A model generated the notes under the pieces. It was not told the DNA's origin. It was given only the letters and a program-made list of their open reading frames with translations, and ran no database searches. 64,000 bases of DNA. Origin: Pyropia yezoensis (taxonomy: Eukaryota; Rhodophyta; Bangiophyceae; Bangiales; Bangiaceae). The stretch covers positions 26,326,894 to 26,390,893 of the forward strand of contig CM020618.1 in NCBI GenBank assembly GCA_009829735.1, read 5' to 3'. Below are positions 1 through 10,065 of this stretch, piece by piece (the first letter of the stretch is position 1; each line of letters opens with the position of its first letter). Both the position numbers and the translations under genes were made by a program.

Positions 1-13
1 CCCCCCCCCCCGC

Positions 14-3000
14 ATGGCCTCGCGCCCCACGGTCGTCGCGGACGGCGACGCCGCCGCAACGCCCTCCCCCCCCGGGGTATCCACCGGGCGGCGCGGCGCC
101 CCCCGGCGGGCGCCCTCCTTTCTCGCGTCGGCCACCACTGCCGCCGCGCGGGCGGCGGTGCGGCTGCCACGGGCGGCGACCTTTTCGTTGGGCAAGGGCA
201 AGCGCGCCAAGCGCCCGTCGACGGCAGGAGGGGGGGGCGCCGCCGACCAGACGCCGTCGTCGGCTGGCAGCGTCGACGGGGGGCGCCGCCGTCGGTCACG
301 GCGGGGTGCTTCCACTGGGGGCAGCGGCGGCGGCGGTGGTGGCGTCGGGGACGTGGCGGTGCTGCTTCGCGACGACGACGACCTTCTCGAGGACGACGTG
401 TGGCTGTCTGGTTTGGGGGGTGTCGGCAGCGGGCGGTCGGGGGGGGGTCGCGGGGGGACGGGCGACGACGACGGCGACGACGACGACGCGGCGGGGGTGG
501 ACGCGCTGGTGCGGGGACACCTGGCCGCCGCGCGTGTGGCGGCCGCAGAGGAACACGCGGCAGCGATGGACACACTGGACGGGTTTGGGGGGGGGGACGT
601 GGACGTCGTCGTGGGGGGGGGGGACCCCCTTATTGGGGACGATGACCTTGGGGGGGGGGGGGGGGGGGGGGGTGCTCGCGCCCTCGCCCCCGCAATTGCC
701 CCGTCTGTGTTGACCCCTCCCGCGCGGGAGGGCAGCAGCAGCAGCAGCGGCGGCGACTTTTGCTCTCTTGACAGCGACGGCCCGCCACGACGGCCCGCGC
801 CGCCGCTGCCGCCGCCGCTCTCCGCTGCGGCGCTGACACCGGCGTCGGCCACGTCGTCGACGACGCTGCTGTCCCCACCGTCGGACGGTGGGGTGGGGCC
901 CCACCTCCTGCACCTGCTGTCCAGCAGCGACGGGCCAGACGGGGTGCTGCTGTCACGATCCGCCGGGGTTGGGGGGCGGACGCCCGCTGGCGGCGGCGGG
1001 GGGACGCCCGCCGCGCCCGCGTCATCGGCGCTGCTGCCGCTCCCACCGGAGCTGCAGGCAAAGGCGGAGGCAGAAGCCGCCGCGAGCGCTGCGGCCGCCG
1101 CCACCGCCGCCGCCGCTGCGGCGGCGGCTGAGGTCCGCTCGTCGCCAGCCGCCCCACCGCTGCCGCCATCGCCGTCGCCACCATCATCTCCCGTGGCGGG
1201 AGGCCGGCTGTTGCCGCTCCCGCTGGCAGCGTCACTGGTGGCGCCGCTGCCGCCCGCGCCAGCGCCGCCGCCTTCACCACCAACATCTCCTGCAGCGTCG
1301 CCGTCGTCCCGATCGGGGTCTCGCTCGTTGCAGACGCGTTGGAGCGGGTCGAGCCCAGTCCGCTCCTCTTCTTCCGCTGCTGCTGCGGACGATACCACGA
1401 CCGCCGACGGTGCCAACGACGACAATCGCTCCGTATCATCTACCTACAGCGTTCCGCGCGAGACGGCCTACTCGGCTTACATCCGGGAGGGACCACCCCC
1501 TCCTCTTGACGACGAGGCCGCGGCGGCCATGGTTGCTCTTGATGCCCTGCTTGATGAGGAGGACGCCGCGACCGCCGCCGAGGAAGCAGCAGCCGCCGAT
1601 GCAGCGAGTGAGGATGAGGACGTGACTTCGGAGAGTGAGGTAGAACCCGACGACAACGATGACGATGATGGCGGTGGCGCCGACGCGGCATCTCCATCGT
1701 CATCAAAAGCGTCGACGGTGATTGTTAGGCCCGTGGGGCGGGCCCGGCCGTCGGTGGCAGGGGCAGCAAAGAGTGGTGGGCGCCTTCGGCGCGGCGGCCG
1801 CTCGTCTGACTCGGACGAGCTGGAAGACGATGAGGTGGTGGTCGCCGATGAGGAGGACCTCATTGTGGAAGACGAAGAGCTGCTTGATGAGGACGACGGG
1901 TTGGAGCGTGTGGGGGGAGGGGGCTGGCGCGACGAAGTGCGCGAGCCGCTCGTGGCGGTTGACGGTGTGGGCGATATGCGAGCCCAACGGCGTGGCTCTC
2001 GTAGCGGCAGCGAGGATGGCAGCGATAGCCGCATTGGTGGCCACAGTACCAGCTCCCGTCGCAGCAGCGGCGGACGTGGCCGTAGTGGCAGCGGCAGTCG
2101 CCACAGACTGGGCGTTAGCCGCAGCCGCAGTGGCAGTGGTTGCAGCGCTGCCGGCAACGGTCACGGCCGTCCCAGCGGGCGCGGGCGCGGGCGGGCGTCC
2201 CTCTCCCCCCCTGCCGCCGCCGCCGTTGCCGCCGACATGCCCACTCTGGGCTCTGACGTGGACGATGACTTGGATGCAGCGGTGACAACGGGCGACGAGG
2301 CGACTGCTCCCGCCACGACGGCTGTGGACTCGGACTTGGACGGCGCCCTTGATGACAGCGACGTAGTGGTGGCCGACACGGTGTTTGACGACAGCCCCGG
2401 CCGGCGACGGCGGCCGCCACCGCGGCGGCGGCCGCGGCGGTCACCCACGTCGTCCTCATCACAGTCATCGTCGCCGGCAGCGTCGCCCCGGGCGCACCCG
2501 CCCGGGGGCGGGCGAGGCTCCCCCGACGACTTTGGCGGCCGCGTCGTCGACACGGATAGTGACAGCGACAGCGGCGGCGACGTTGGGGGCCGCGGCGGCG
2601 GCGGCGGTGGCGGTGGAGACCGGCAGCGGTGCGGAACGACGGCGCCGCCGCCGCCGCCGTCGCCGCCGCCGTCTCCGCCCGTCGAGCGCGTGCGGGATGT
2701 GTACGGCGGCAGCCGCAGCCCACCGACGCCCGTGCGGCATCGGCGGCGCAGCCGCCATGGCACCCACGGCGGCGTCAGCGGCAGCGGCGGCGGCGGCAAC
2801 GACGGCGGCGGCGCGCCCAACGTCCGTGGGTCCGTCGCCCATGCCCTTTCCCCCGGCGACTCCGCCGGGTGCGAGCACACCGCCACGTCGGCGGCGTCGC
2901 CAAGACTCCCGACGCCCGCCCGGGGCGGCTCTACCCCCGCCCACGCCCCCCCCCCCCAAGCGCCCCACCCCCCCCCCCCCCCCCCCCCCCCCGCGTGCGA

Positions 3001-3382
3001 GCGGTGCACCAGCCTCCGCAAGCAGCTGGACTACATGGCCCTCGAGTACGACGAGCTGTGCGAGCGGCTGCTACGGCAGGCCCCCGCCGGCGGCGTGCCC
3101 GTTGCGGTGGCCGCCGCGCAGGCGGCGGCTGCCGCGACGGCGGGCGGTGGGGGCGGCAGCAGCAGCAGCGCCGCCGCCGAGGTCCGGGGGCTGGTTGCCG
3201 AGGCAACCAGCCTCCGCTCGACGCTTGCCGCGCTGCTGCGCTCCCACAGGGGGGAGGGGGGGGGGGGGGGGCGCCGCCGCTGCGCCTGCCACCCCGGCGG
3301 CCGCCGCCGCCGACCGTGCAGCGCAGCCGCTGAGGGGGGCCGGCGTTGGCTGCACGTGGGAGGTCTGCAGGACGAGGGGTGA
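14..3382 (+). CDS. Hypothetical acidic low-complexity protein, 1122 aa
   Basis: One uninterrupted frame opens just inside the window and ends in TGA. I do not recognise the family. The N-terminus (residues about 1-100) is basic with Arg/Lys clusters. The middle is dominated by Asp/Glu tracts, Ser/Pro-rich stretches and Ala/Gly runs, and one segment near residues 475-545 (YSVPRETAYSAYIREGP followed by a Leu/Asp-rich stretch) looks less repetitive and may be a conserved core. Near the C-terminus (about residues 996-1030) CERCTSLRKQLDYMALEYDE has heptad spacing of hydrophobic residues, suggesting a short coiled coil preceded by a C-x2-C pair. The abundance of Asp and Glu codons, which the other frames lack, supports this frame. 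The G-run near 3250-3270 makes the last 40 residues uncertain. The first Met lies 14 bases from the window edge, so an upstream extension cannot be excluded. Confidence 0.55.
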   Translation: MASRPTVVADGDAAATPSPPGVSTGRRGAPRRAPSFLASATTAAARAAVRLPRAATFSLGKGKRAKRPSTAGGGGAADQTPSSAGSVDGGRRRRSRRGASTGGSGGGGGGVGDVAVLLRDDDDLLEDDVWLSGLGGVGSGRSGGGRGGTGDDDGDDDDAAGVDALVRGHLAAARVAAAEEHAAAMDTLDGFGGGDVDVVVGGGDPLIGDDDLGGGGGGGGARALAPAIAPSVLTPPAREGSSSSSGGDFCSLDSDGPPRRPAPPLPPPLSAAALTPASATSSTTLLSPPSDGGVGPHLLHLLSSSDGPDGVLLSRSAGVGGRTPAGGGGGTPAAPASSALLPLPPELQAKAEAEAAASAAAAATAAAAAAAAEVRSSPAAPPLPPSPSPPSSPVAGGRLLPLPLAASLVAPLPPAPAPPPSPPTSPAASPSSRSGSRSLQTRWSGSSPVRSSSSAAAADDTTTADGANDDNRSVSSTYSVPRETAYSAYIREGPPPPLDDEAAAAMVALDALLDEEDAATAAEEAAAADAASEDEDVTSESEVEPDDNDDDDGGGADAASPSSSKASTVIVRPVGRARPSVAGAAKSGGRLRRGGRSSDSDELEDDEVVVADEEDLIVEDEELLDEDDGLERVGGGGWRDEVREPLVAVDGVGDMRAQRRGSRSGSEDGSDSRIGGHSTSSRRSSGGRGRSGSGSRHRLGVSRSRSGSGCSAAGNGHGRPSGRGRGRASLSPPAAAAVAADMPTLGSDVDDDLDAAVTTGDEATAPATTAVDSDLDGALDDSDVVVADTVFDDSPGRRRRPPPRRRPRRSPTSSSSQSSSPAASPRAHPPGGGRGSPDDFGGRVVDTDSDSDSGGDVGGRGGGGGGGGDRQRCGTTAPPPPPSPPPSPPVERVRDVYGGSRSPPTPVRHRRRSRHGTHGGVSGSGGGGNDGGGAPNVRGSVAHALSPGDSAGCEHTATSAASPRLPTPARGGSTPAHAPPPQAPHPPPPPPPPACERCTSLRKQLDYMALEYDELCERLLRQAPAGGVPVAVAAAQAAAAATAGGGGGSSSSAAAEVRGLVAEATSLRSTLAALLRSHRGEGGGGGRRRCACHPGGRRRRPCSAAAEGGRRWLHVGGLQDEG

Positions 3383-4180
3383 GGGGGCTGTGGAGAGGGG
3401 GAGACGCGTCGTGGGGGGGGGGGGGCGTAGGCTCTGCACGGGAGACAGCCGGCAAGGGCGGGGGGGTCCCTTTCGCCCTGCGGAGCCTTTCTCTCTTTCT
3501 TTTTTCTTCTGCGTGTCCAGTCTGGCCGCCGTGTCCCGCCCGTCGTTCTCTTTTGGGGTCTTGGCCCTGGCAGTGGGAGCTGGCAAAAGAGGGAGCGGGA
3601 GGGGGGGGAGCGCCGTTGCCGACGTCGACCCCGCTCCACTTGACATGGCGTCGTCTGGTGCCGCCGTGGGGGGTTGGGCACTGCGGCAGACCACCGCTGC
3701 CGCCGCCGCTGCGGCGGCGGCGGCGGCAGCGCGCCCACGCGGGTGGGCGGTGGCCCGTCGTGGCACCCCGTGTGCTGTTGGCGACAGCGGTCGCAGCTGG
3801 GAGGGAGGTAGGACAGGGGCGGGGGGGGGGGGGGGCGTGAGCGGTGACGCTGCGCGTGCCCGCCGCCCGCCGCCCGCCGCCCGCCGCCTGCCCGCCCGCC
3901 GTCAGCCGCCCACACCGCCCATGACGGCGGGCCACCACAGCGGACAGGCGACGGCGCATGCGGCGACGGCAAAAGCCGTCGCTCGCGGCCGGGAGAGGAG
4001 GAGCGGTGCATCGGGCGGGAAAACGGGCGCCGTGCCGCGGCGGCCGCCCCCCTCCGCGTTTGGATGCCCGCCGCCGCTACGGACGGCAGCGGGACGGGCC
4101 TCCGTCCCCCTCACGACGACCCGCGCTTCCTGCTCTCTCCGCCCCCCCCCCCCCCCCCCCCGCCCCCCCCCTGTCCCCCG
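3383..4180. other. Intergenic, C/G-tract rich
   Basis: No gene recognised. It holds several pure G or C runs, a pyrimidine-rich patch near 3485-3520, a GCC/GCG microsatellite near 3700-3730 and a short-period repeat of the CCGCCCG type near 3858-3900. The C-rich stretch at 4140-4175 lies just beyond the stop codon of the leftward uracil phosphoribosyltransferase gene. Confidence 0.5.
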
Positions 4181-5626
4181 TTAGTCCGTACCAAAGTAGC
4201 GATCGCCAAAGTCCCCCACCCCCGGCACGATAAACTTTTTCTCATTCAGCGCCGCGTCCACCGCCGCCGTCACCACCGCCACCCGCGGGTGGGCGGCGTA
4301 GTAGGAGCGGAGCCCCCCCCGGGAGGCGAGGACGCTCACAAAGATGATCTTCTCCTCGGCCACCCCCGCGTCAACGAGCGCGGCAGTGGCCAGGCGGGCG
4401 CTGCCACCCGTGGCGAGCATCGGGTCGAGCAGCAGCACGTGGCGGGACGCGACGTCGTCGGGGAGTTTGGCAAAGTAGAGGGCGGGCGCGGCGGTCGCCT
4501 CGTCGCGCTGGATGAGGATCTTGCCGACGCGCGCGGCGCGGCAGCACGAGCGCAGGGCGGGCTCCATCGCCTCCCCCGCCCGGACAACCGAGACGCCCAG
4601 GATTTTGCCGGAAAACGCAACGCCCTCGTGCACCGCCCCGTCCACGGGGGTCGTGACCGTCACGGGGGAGACGGGGAGGAAGTTGAGAGCTGCACACAGG
4701 AAAGATGAGGCGGGGCGGGGGGGGGGGGGGGGGGGGGGGGCGGGGGGAGAAGGTCGCGCTCGCGTGTCGCCAGGCACACCAGGGCAGCGGCGGTTGGGGC
4801 GGGGGGAGGGAAGGGGTGGGGGGGGTGAGGGACATGGCGACGGTGGGGAGTTGAACAGGGACGGACCCAGCAGGGAGCAGCAAAGGCAAGACCAACGGTG
4901 GTGGGCGCGGCCCAGGACAGTGAAGACAGGCACGGTCAGACAAACAAGGAGAGCAGCCATAAGAAGACCGCGCCAGGCAGCACGGTCATGGTCACAGCAA
5001 ACCGGAAGAAGAAGCGGGGAAGGTAGCGTGGACGGGGGCCGTCGCAGGCCATCATTGTCTCCACACGCAGTCAGTAGCTGTGGCTGGCCGCCAGCAGTCA
5101 AGCCCACCTCCGCTCCGCCCCCCTCCACCACCCACCCACATCGATGCACATATCAATGCCCATTGCGTCGTCCCCCTCGCAGAGCTACACTCGCGCACGT
5201 GAGAGGGAAAAGAGGGCGAGCGGGTGAGGGGAGGGGGGGCGGCAGAAAAAGAGACGGAGAGGGACGGAGGTCGCCCGCGCCGGCGGTGGGCAGGGGGGGA
5301 CGGACAGACGTACCAAACTCGACGACCAGCCGGATCACCCGGTCTGCCGAAAAGACCCAGTCGGCGCGCGACGTGGCCGCCGACCGGATGATGGTCATGA
5401 GCGCCCGCATCTGCGCCGTCGGCGGGTGCACGTGCACGTTGGGGGGGAGGTCATCGTCGGCGGCGGCGGCGGCGGCGGCGGCAGGGGCGGCGGCGGCGGC
5501 GGCGGCGGCGGCAGGGGGGGTGTACGTAACCGCTCCCGCCACGGGCGGGGCGGCGGCGGCAGCGGCAGCGGCGGCGGCGGCGGCGGGCCGAGGTGGCGCC
5601 GCCGCGGCGGGGGAGGAGGACCCCAT
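4181..5626 (-). CDS. UPRT: Uracil phosphoribosyltransferase, two exons, 273 aa
   Basis: Converts uracil and PRPP to UMP in pyrimidine salvage; cytosolic in most eukaryotes. Exon 1 is 5626-5314 and exon 2 is 4689-4181; the 624-nt intron starts GTACGT and ends GTGTGCAG, and splicing restores VVEF-ALNFLP at the position where homologues read VVEE-(G/A)LN-LP. Exon 1 begins MGSSSP, carries a long poly-Ala leader of unknown role, then NVHVHPPTAQMRALMTIIRS and SADRVIRLVVEF. Exon 2 has GVSVVRAGEAMEPALR, KILIQRDEAT, the PRPP-binding loop LLDPMLATGGSA (about residues 187-198) and the uracil-site end GVGDFGDRYFGTD. The loop is the active-type DPMLATG, unlike the degenerate form in human UPRT. The start was chosen as the last Met before the conserved block that leaves the Ala leader intact; the frame is open further upstream. 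Same strand as the kinase gene behind it. Confidence 0.9.
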
Positions 5627-6559
5627 GGCGTGGGAGGGTGTGCGGTGGCGTGGGGAGCACGGGAGGGGTGGTGGAATGGGCTGATGTGGGGGGGGGTAGA
5701 GGGCGGCGTGACGAGGGCGGCCTCGGCAAGGGGGGGAGGGCGGCGGGACGGGGGGGCAGCTGTTCCTGGGGGCGGGCGGGGGGAGGCAGCAGACCCGTGC
5801 GCTGGCAGTAACCCCCGCTCTCCACGGTCTTCTTTCTTTCGCAGGGATCAACGACGGCCTGGCCCACTGGCCCGGCCCGCGGCGCACAGCCGGGCCTTTG
5901 GCTGCGTTCTTGGTGGCGGCGCTCGCGCCCTGCCGGCGACCTGGGTCGCCCGCGGGTACCCGCGGGCGGCCATCCTTCCGAGGCACGACCCCTGTGCACC
6001 TTTCAGGGGCGCGTAGAAGGAAGCTGCCCGTGCCACATCGGCAACGCTCGCAGTCGGCGATGGATTGGGGGGGAGGGAGAAAGAGACCAGACAAGAGAAC
6101 AGAAGAGGGGTGAGCCGCTCTCTTTCCTCGGTGCTCAGAAAGTGGCCGCCGCCGTGCATGACCCCGTTGTCTTCCCCCACGCCTATCGCCCTCCCCCCAC
6201 ACACACTGGTTCGGTGCCCCCCTAGTGTCATTGCCGTAGAGCGCCCCCAAACGACAAGCACACTCCCCGACAGGCACGCGCAGGCAACCCCTCTGCTCAC
6301 AGGCAGCCCCTCTCCAGAGGTGCCCCGGTGCCATGGCACGTGCAACGAAGAAAAGAACCGGAACCATACATAGAGTGTGACTAGAAAGACTGTACAAAAA
6401 AAAAGGGATTGCCACACGGCACACATACAGAGGGGATGCCACACAGCGGGCCGGAGGGGGTGCGGGTGGGAGCACGTCGAAAAATCCACCTGCCACGTGC
6501 CCCGCTCCATCGCCCCCCCCCCCCCCCCCACACTCCCCTCCAACTGCGCCAAAGGCCCT
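5627..6559. other. Intergenic between PI-kinase and UPRT
   Basis: About 0.9 kb between the stop of the leftward kinase gene and the start of the leftward UPRT gene, so it should hold the UPRT promoter. I see no clear TATA box near 5650-5700. A 9-base A run lies near 6397-6405 and a 14-base C run near 6515. Confidence 0.4.
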
Positions 6560-9283
6560 CTATACACATGCATCCCGCTCGCCATCGACGTGCCGCGGCA
6601 CAACGACCGGCTGCGCCCGCCGCGCCTCGACGAGCCGGCGGGCGAGCAACGCCGGCGGGAAGCCCAGGCGGAGGAGCCCGTAAAACGCCGGGTCCACCGC
6701 CACGTGCGCCACGCCCTTGGCCCGCGCCCGCCACACCCCCGCCGCCGACACGACCGCCGCGGTGACGGCAGCAGCAGCGGCCGCCGCCGACCGCGCCGCC
6801 ACATTGAGGCCCCACGGGCCCAGCACCGCGGAGCGGACGGTGGCGGCGTCAAAGCCGGCCGCCCCAAACACCCGCACCGCCGCGCGGACGGCCAGCGGCG
6901 CGTTGGCGCGGAGGACGGTGAACGCGTCGGCCGCGGCGACGACAAAGCGGTCCCAGCCGCCCACCCGCCGGAGGGCGCCGCGGAGGCCTGGCGAGATGGA
7001 AAAGCGGGGGCCGTCCATGGGCGGCGCCTGGGAGACCACAAACCCGAAGTCAATGTGTGTGAGTGAGCCGTCTGGCAGGAGCCCGATATTGTCAAAGTGC
7101 CGGTCCCGGCAGCCGAGGACGTAGGTGCCCACATAGGCGCCCGCCGCAGAGCGGACCAGCGTGTCCACCAGCCCCGGGTCGGCGGTCACGCGCGCCACCC
7201 ATCCGTCCCAGTCGACGGCGCCGAGGGGCGTAAAGCCAGGCATCATCTCAATCAGGCCCACCCGCGCGCCCGTCGGGAGCACATCGTAGGTGGGCGCGTA
7301 CGGCGCCGCCCCGGGGTCCGCCGCGGCCTCGCGCCACATGTGGTTGAACAGCCGCAACATCACTTCCACCGCCTGGTCTTGCAGCAGGTTGTCCCCCTGC
7401 TTGACCAGCACTGCGGGGCCGACAGTCGCCGTCGCCGTCGCCGTTGCCGCCGCCGCAGGCGCAGACACCCTCGGTTCGGTGCTACAGACAGACGCCGGCC
7501 GGCTGCCCACGTAGGCCAAGCTACTGGTGGGCCCGCCGCCGCCACAGGGGGGCGTGCCGGGCAGACTCCCCGCCCCGCAGTCACCATCGCCGGCCGCGAC
7601 GGTGGTGAAGCACGGGGACTGTCCGAGGGTGCGGCCTACGACGGCGCCCGCGTGCGGGCGCCGCAGCTCCACAATCACCGGCCGAGCCATGGTGGAAAAG
7701 ACGCGTGTCACCACCGCCTGGGAGACCACCTCGTCGTCGTGGCCCGTATCCGCGGCGGCGGCCGCCACCGAACTGGACGGTGGGAGGGACCAGGCAGCGG
7801 CGCTGCTAACCGAGGAGGCTCCGTCAATCTCCTCGTCGACCAACGACGCTCGGTAGCTGGGGAAGGGGTGCACAACCTGGCGGTGGCCAAACGAGTGGCC
7901 CGCCACCACGTCGGACCGAAACACGTCGGTCGCCCAAAAGTCGAGGCCCTGCAGGTCCACGTCGTCCACCCCCAGGGTGAGGTGGAAGGACGCCACGGTG
8001 GCCTCGGCGGCTTCGCCCAGCTCAATCGGCACACCGTCACGAGAGGGGGTGCACGCGGTGGCGAGAGAGGCCGAGCCCATCGCGGCATCACGCGCTGCTC
8101 GTGTGGTGAGGCGCTTGGCCGGCGACCGCGACGCCGCCGCAGGCGAAGATGATGACGACGACGACGACAGCAACAGCGGCAGCAGCGGCAGGCAGCTGTC
8201 ATGCCCGCTCGACCGCAGCGACAGCGACGGCGGGGCCGCCGCCGTCAATGACGGAGACGCCACCGCCGTTGCGGCGCCGGCCGCCACAAAACCCCCCCCC
8301 CCATCACGGAACGGGCGCCCCCCCCCCGACGCGTGGCGAATGAGCCCCGCGCCACGGAGGCGCTCTGCTACGGCCACCGCCTCGGCGCGGCTGGGGAGCA
8401 CCAGGTGCTCGACGAGCCAGCCGACGGCGTCTCGGGCGACAAAAACGTCGGCCGGCGCGACCGCCCGCCGGTGGTGGTGGTGGCGGGGGCGGCTCCCCAC
8501 CCCGTGACGGGGGTGGAGGAGCTCGGTGCGCACAAACGCGGCGAGCGTCGCCGCGTCCGCGGCCGCCACGTCGGCGGCGCTGGTGATGCCGCCGCGGCCA
8601 GCCGTCGCCGACCACAGAGGTGGGCGCGCCAGGGAAGAGAGGGGGGACGAGGAGAAGCCCTCCGCGGCGTCGACCGCCGCATCTGCCCACGGTGGTGCGC
8701 TGCCGCAGCTCACCGCAGAGCAGGCGACGGAGGCCAGGGACGGCGACGGCCGGGCGACCGCAGCAGCGGCCGCGGCAGCTGCCGCCGCCTCGTAGCACCG
8801 CGGCTGGTACACGAGGCGGGCGTGCCAGCGGGCGTAGCCGGGGGTGCGGAGGAGGAGGAGGAAGCGAAGCTTGAGCGCCCGCCCCGCCGACAGGCGGTCG
8901 CGCAAGGCGGCGGCGGCGGCCACCGCCGGCCGCCTGCCGCCGGGGGTGTCGCCCATGCGGGTCAGGACGGCCAGCACCAGCGGCAGCGTTGCGTGGAGGG
9001 TGCCGTCGCGAACGGCCGCCAGGTGGTCGGGCGTCAGCGACGTGACGGGGGTGGGTGAGAGGAGGCGGGAGAGGAAGGCCGCCTCGGCCGCCGCCGCCGT
9101 CGCGGCCGCGCCGTCGGCGGCGGCGTCTTGGCAAGCAACGGCGGGAGTGGCGGTGGCGACGCTGTCGGGCGCGCTCACCAGCGACACCGCATCGTCGTCG
9201 TCGACGATGGCCAACGGGTGGGGCACGACGTCGGCGCTGGGCGGCGGCTGCGGCGGCGGGGGCGGCGCCTCCACCAGGCTCAT
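6560..9283 (-). CDS. DEP-domain phosphatidylinositol 3/4-kinase family protein, 907 aa
   Basis: A single-exon frame. The C-terminal half is a phosphoinositide-kinase-type catalytic domain: VKQGDNLLQDQAVEVMLRLF (about 625-645) matches the K-x-GD-(D/N)-L-x-QD signature, GCRDRHFDNIGL (about 723) is the catalytic loop with D-R-H-x2-N, and HIDFGFVVSQAP (about 742) is the activation segment with DFG. The HIDFGF sequence and GLIEMMPG before it look closer to PI4-kinases than to class I PI3-kinases, but I cannot assign the substrate. Residues about 250-325 match a DEP domain (DAVGWLVEHLVLPSRAEAVA then ERLRGAGLIRHA). Residues about 70-190 are helical and may be the accessory (PIK) region. Ala- and Ser-rich linkers separate the parts. 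The start MSLVEAPPPPP precedes all recognised domains. Likely cytosolic or membrane-recruited through DEP. Confidence 0.8.
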   Translation of the reverse strand: MSLVEAPPPPPQPPPSADVVPHPLAIVDDDDAVSLVSAPDSVATATPAVACQDAAADGAAATAAAAEAAFLSRLLSPTPVTSLTPDHLAAVRDGTLHATLPLVLAVLTRMGDTPGGRRPAVAAAAALRDRLSAGRALKLRFLLLLRTPGYARWHARLVYQPRCYEAAAAAAAAAAVARPSPSLASVACSAVSCGSAPPWADAAVDAAEGFSSSPLSSLARPPLWSATAGRGGITSAADVAAADAATLAAFVRTELLHPRHGVGSRPRHHHHRRAVAPADVFVARDAVGWLVEHLVLPSRAEAVAVAERLRGAGLIRHASGGGRPFRDGGGGFVAAGAATAVASPSLTAAAPPSLSLRSSGHDSCLPLLPLLLSSSSSSSSPAAASRSPAKRLTTRAARDAAMGSASLATACTPSRDGVPIELGEAAEATVASFHLTLGVDDVDLQGLDFWATDVFRSDVVAGHSFGHRQVVHPFPSYRASLVDEEIDGASSVSSAAAWSLPPSSSVAAAAADTGHDDEVVSQAVVTRVFSTMARPVIVELRRPHAGAVVGRTLGQSPCFTTVAAGDGDCGAGSLPGTPPCGGGGPTSSLAYVGSRPASVCSTEPRVSAPAAAATATATATVGPAVLVKQGDNLLQDQAVEVMLRLFNHMWREAAADPGAAPYAPTYDVLPTGARVGLIEMMPGFTPLGAVDWDGWVARVTADPGLVDTLVRSAAGAYVGTYVLGCRDRHFDNIGLLPDGSLTHIDFGFVVSQAPPMDGPRFSISPGLRGALRRVGGWDRFVVAAADAFTVLRANAPLAVRAAVRVFGAAGFDAATVRSAVLGPWGLNVAARSAAAAAAAVTAAVVSAAGVWRARAKGVAHVAVDPAFYGLLRLGFPPALLARRLVEARRAQPVVVPRHVDGERDACV

Positions 9284-9538
9284 GGTGGGTGGTGGAGAGG
9301 AGGGTGGGGCTGGCTGTGTGCCAGATGTGCCACCAGTCGATCAAGGTTACGGGGGGGGAAGGGGGGGGTAGGAACGAGGTGTGTGGGGGGAGTGGTAGGC
9401 GGAAGTGCGGCCGAGACGGGCGGGAAGGTGACGACCGAATGGTAGTGGCACGCGCACGACGGTGGTGGGCGGTGAGGGAGCTGGCCAGAGAGCCAGCCAC
9501 AGCCCCATCCCCTGGGTCAAGTACAGCCGTCGCCACGG
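9284..9538. other. Probable promoter region of the PI-kinase gene
   Basis: Short stretch upstream of the leftward kinase start, running into repeat R2. I see no distinct promoter motif. Confidence 0.25.
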
Positions 9539-10065
9539 CCACGCAGAGAGGGGCGCCCCGGCCCGACGCGAGCGCACCACGGCGAACACCCTGTCCTCAC
9601 TGTCCGGGTCTCCCCCTCCGTGGCGGTGCGCTGCCTCCCCCCCCCCCCCCCCATGCAGTCGACGCGGGTTGGCTCCCCTTACCCGCGCTCTCCCGCCACG
9701 GCCATCAGCCGCGGCGGCTGGGGCTCGGCCATCCGGCGACGCGCGCAGCTTCCATCGCCTCGGGGGGGGGGGGGGGGGGGAGCGCCAGTCGTGACCGCGT
9801 CGGCCCGCAGCGGCAGCGGCCAGCGGGTGCGACGTGGAATGGAGTGGAAAAAACGCCGGCTGGCAGCAGGAGTGGCCCAAGTCGAGAGCCGTCGGTGCCC
9901 GCGGTGGCGGTGATGGTCGTGGCGGGGGGTGGTGAAATGGGGGGGTGGCCATCGCTGTGGCAGCAAGGATGGATGGAGGCACCCACGGGCTGCCATCGCT
10001 GGCCTGTCCGCTACACCAGCGGTGGTCTGCTGTGGGCCGCTCGGATGGACGCACCGGCCAATCAG
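9539..10065. repeat. Repeat R2, copy 1
   Basis: About 527 bp that recurs at 29399-29963 in the same orientation with only scattered substitutions and one internal length difference of about 38 bp near 9858. Both copies carry the same C-run (near 9640), the same G-run (near 9762-9780) and the tract around the ATGCAG/GTCGAC site. No long coding sequence is convincing, and I see no terminal inverted repeats or target duplication. It could be a segmental duplicate or a non-autonomous element. Confidence 0.75.

Noticed and set aside
2385-4184. 599-codon rightward frame overlapping the acidic protein gene
   Set aside because: Arg/Ala/Pro-only composition typical of an out-of-frame read in GC-rich coding DNA.
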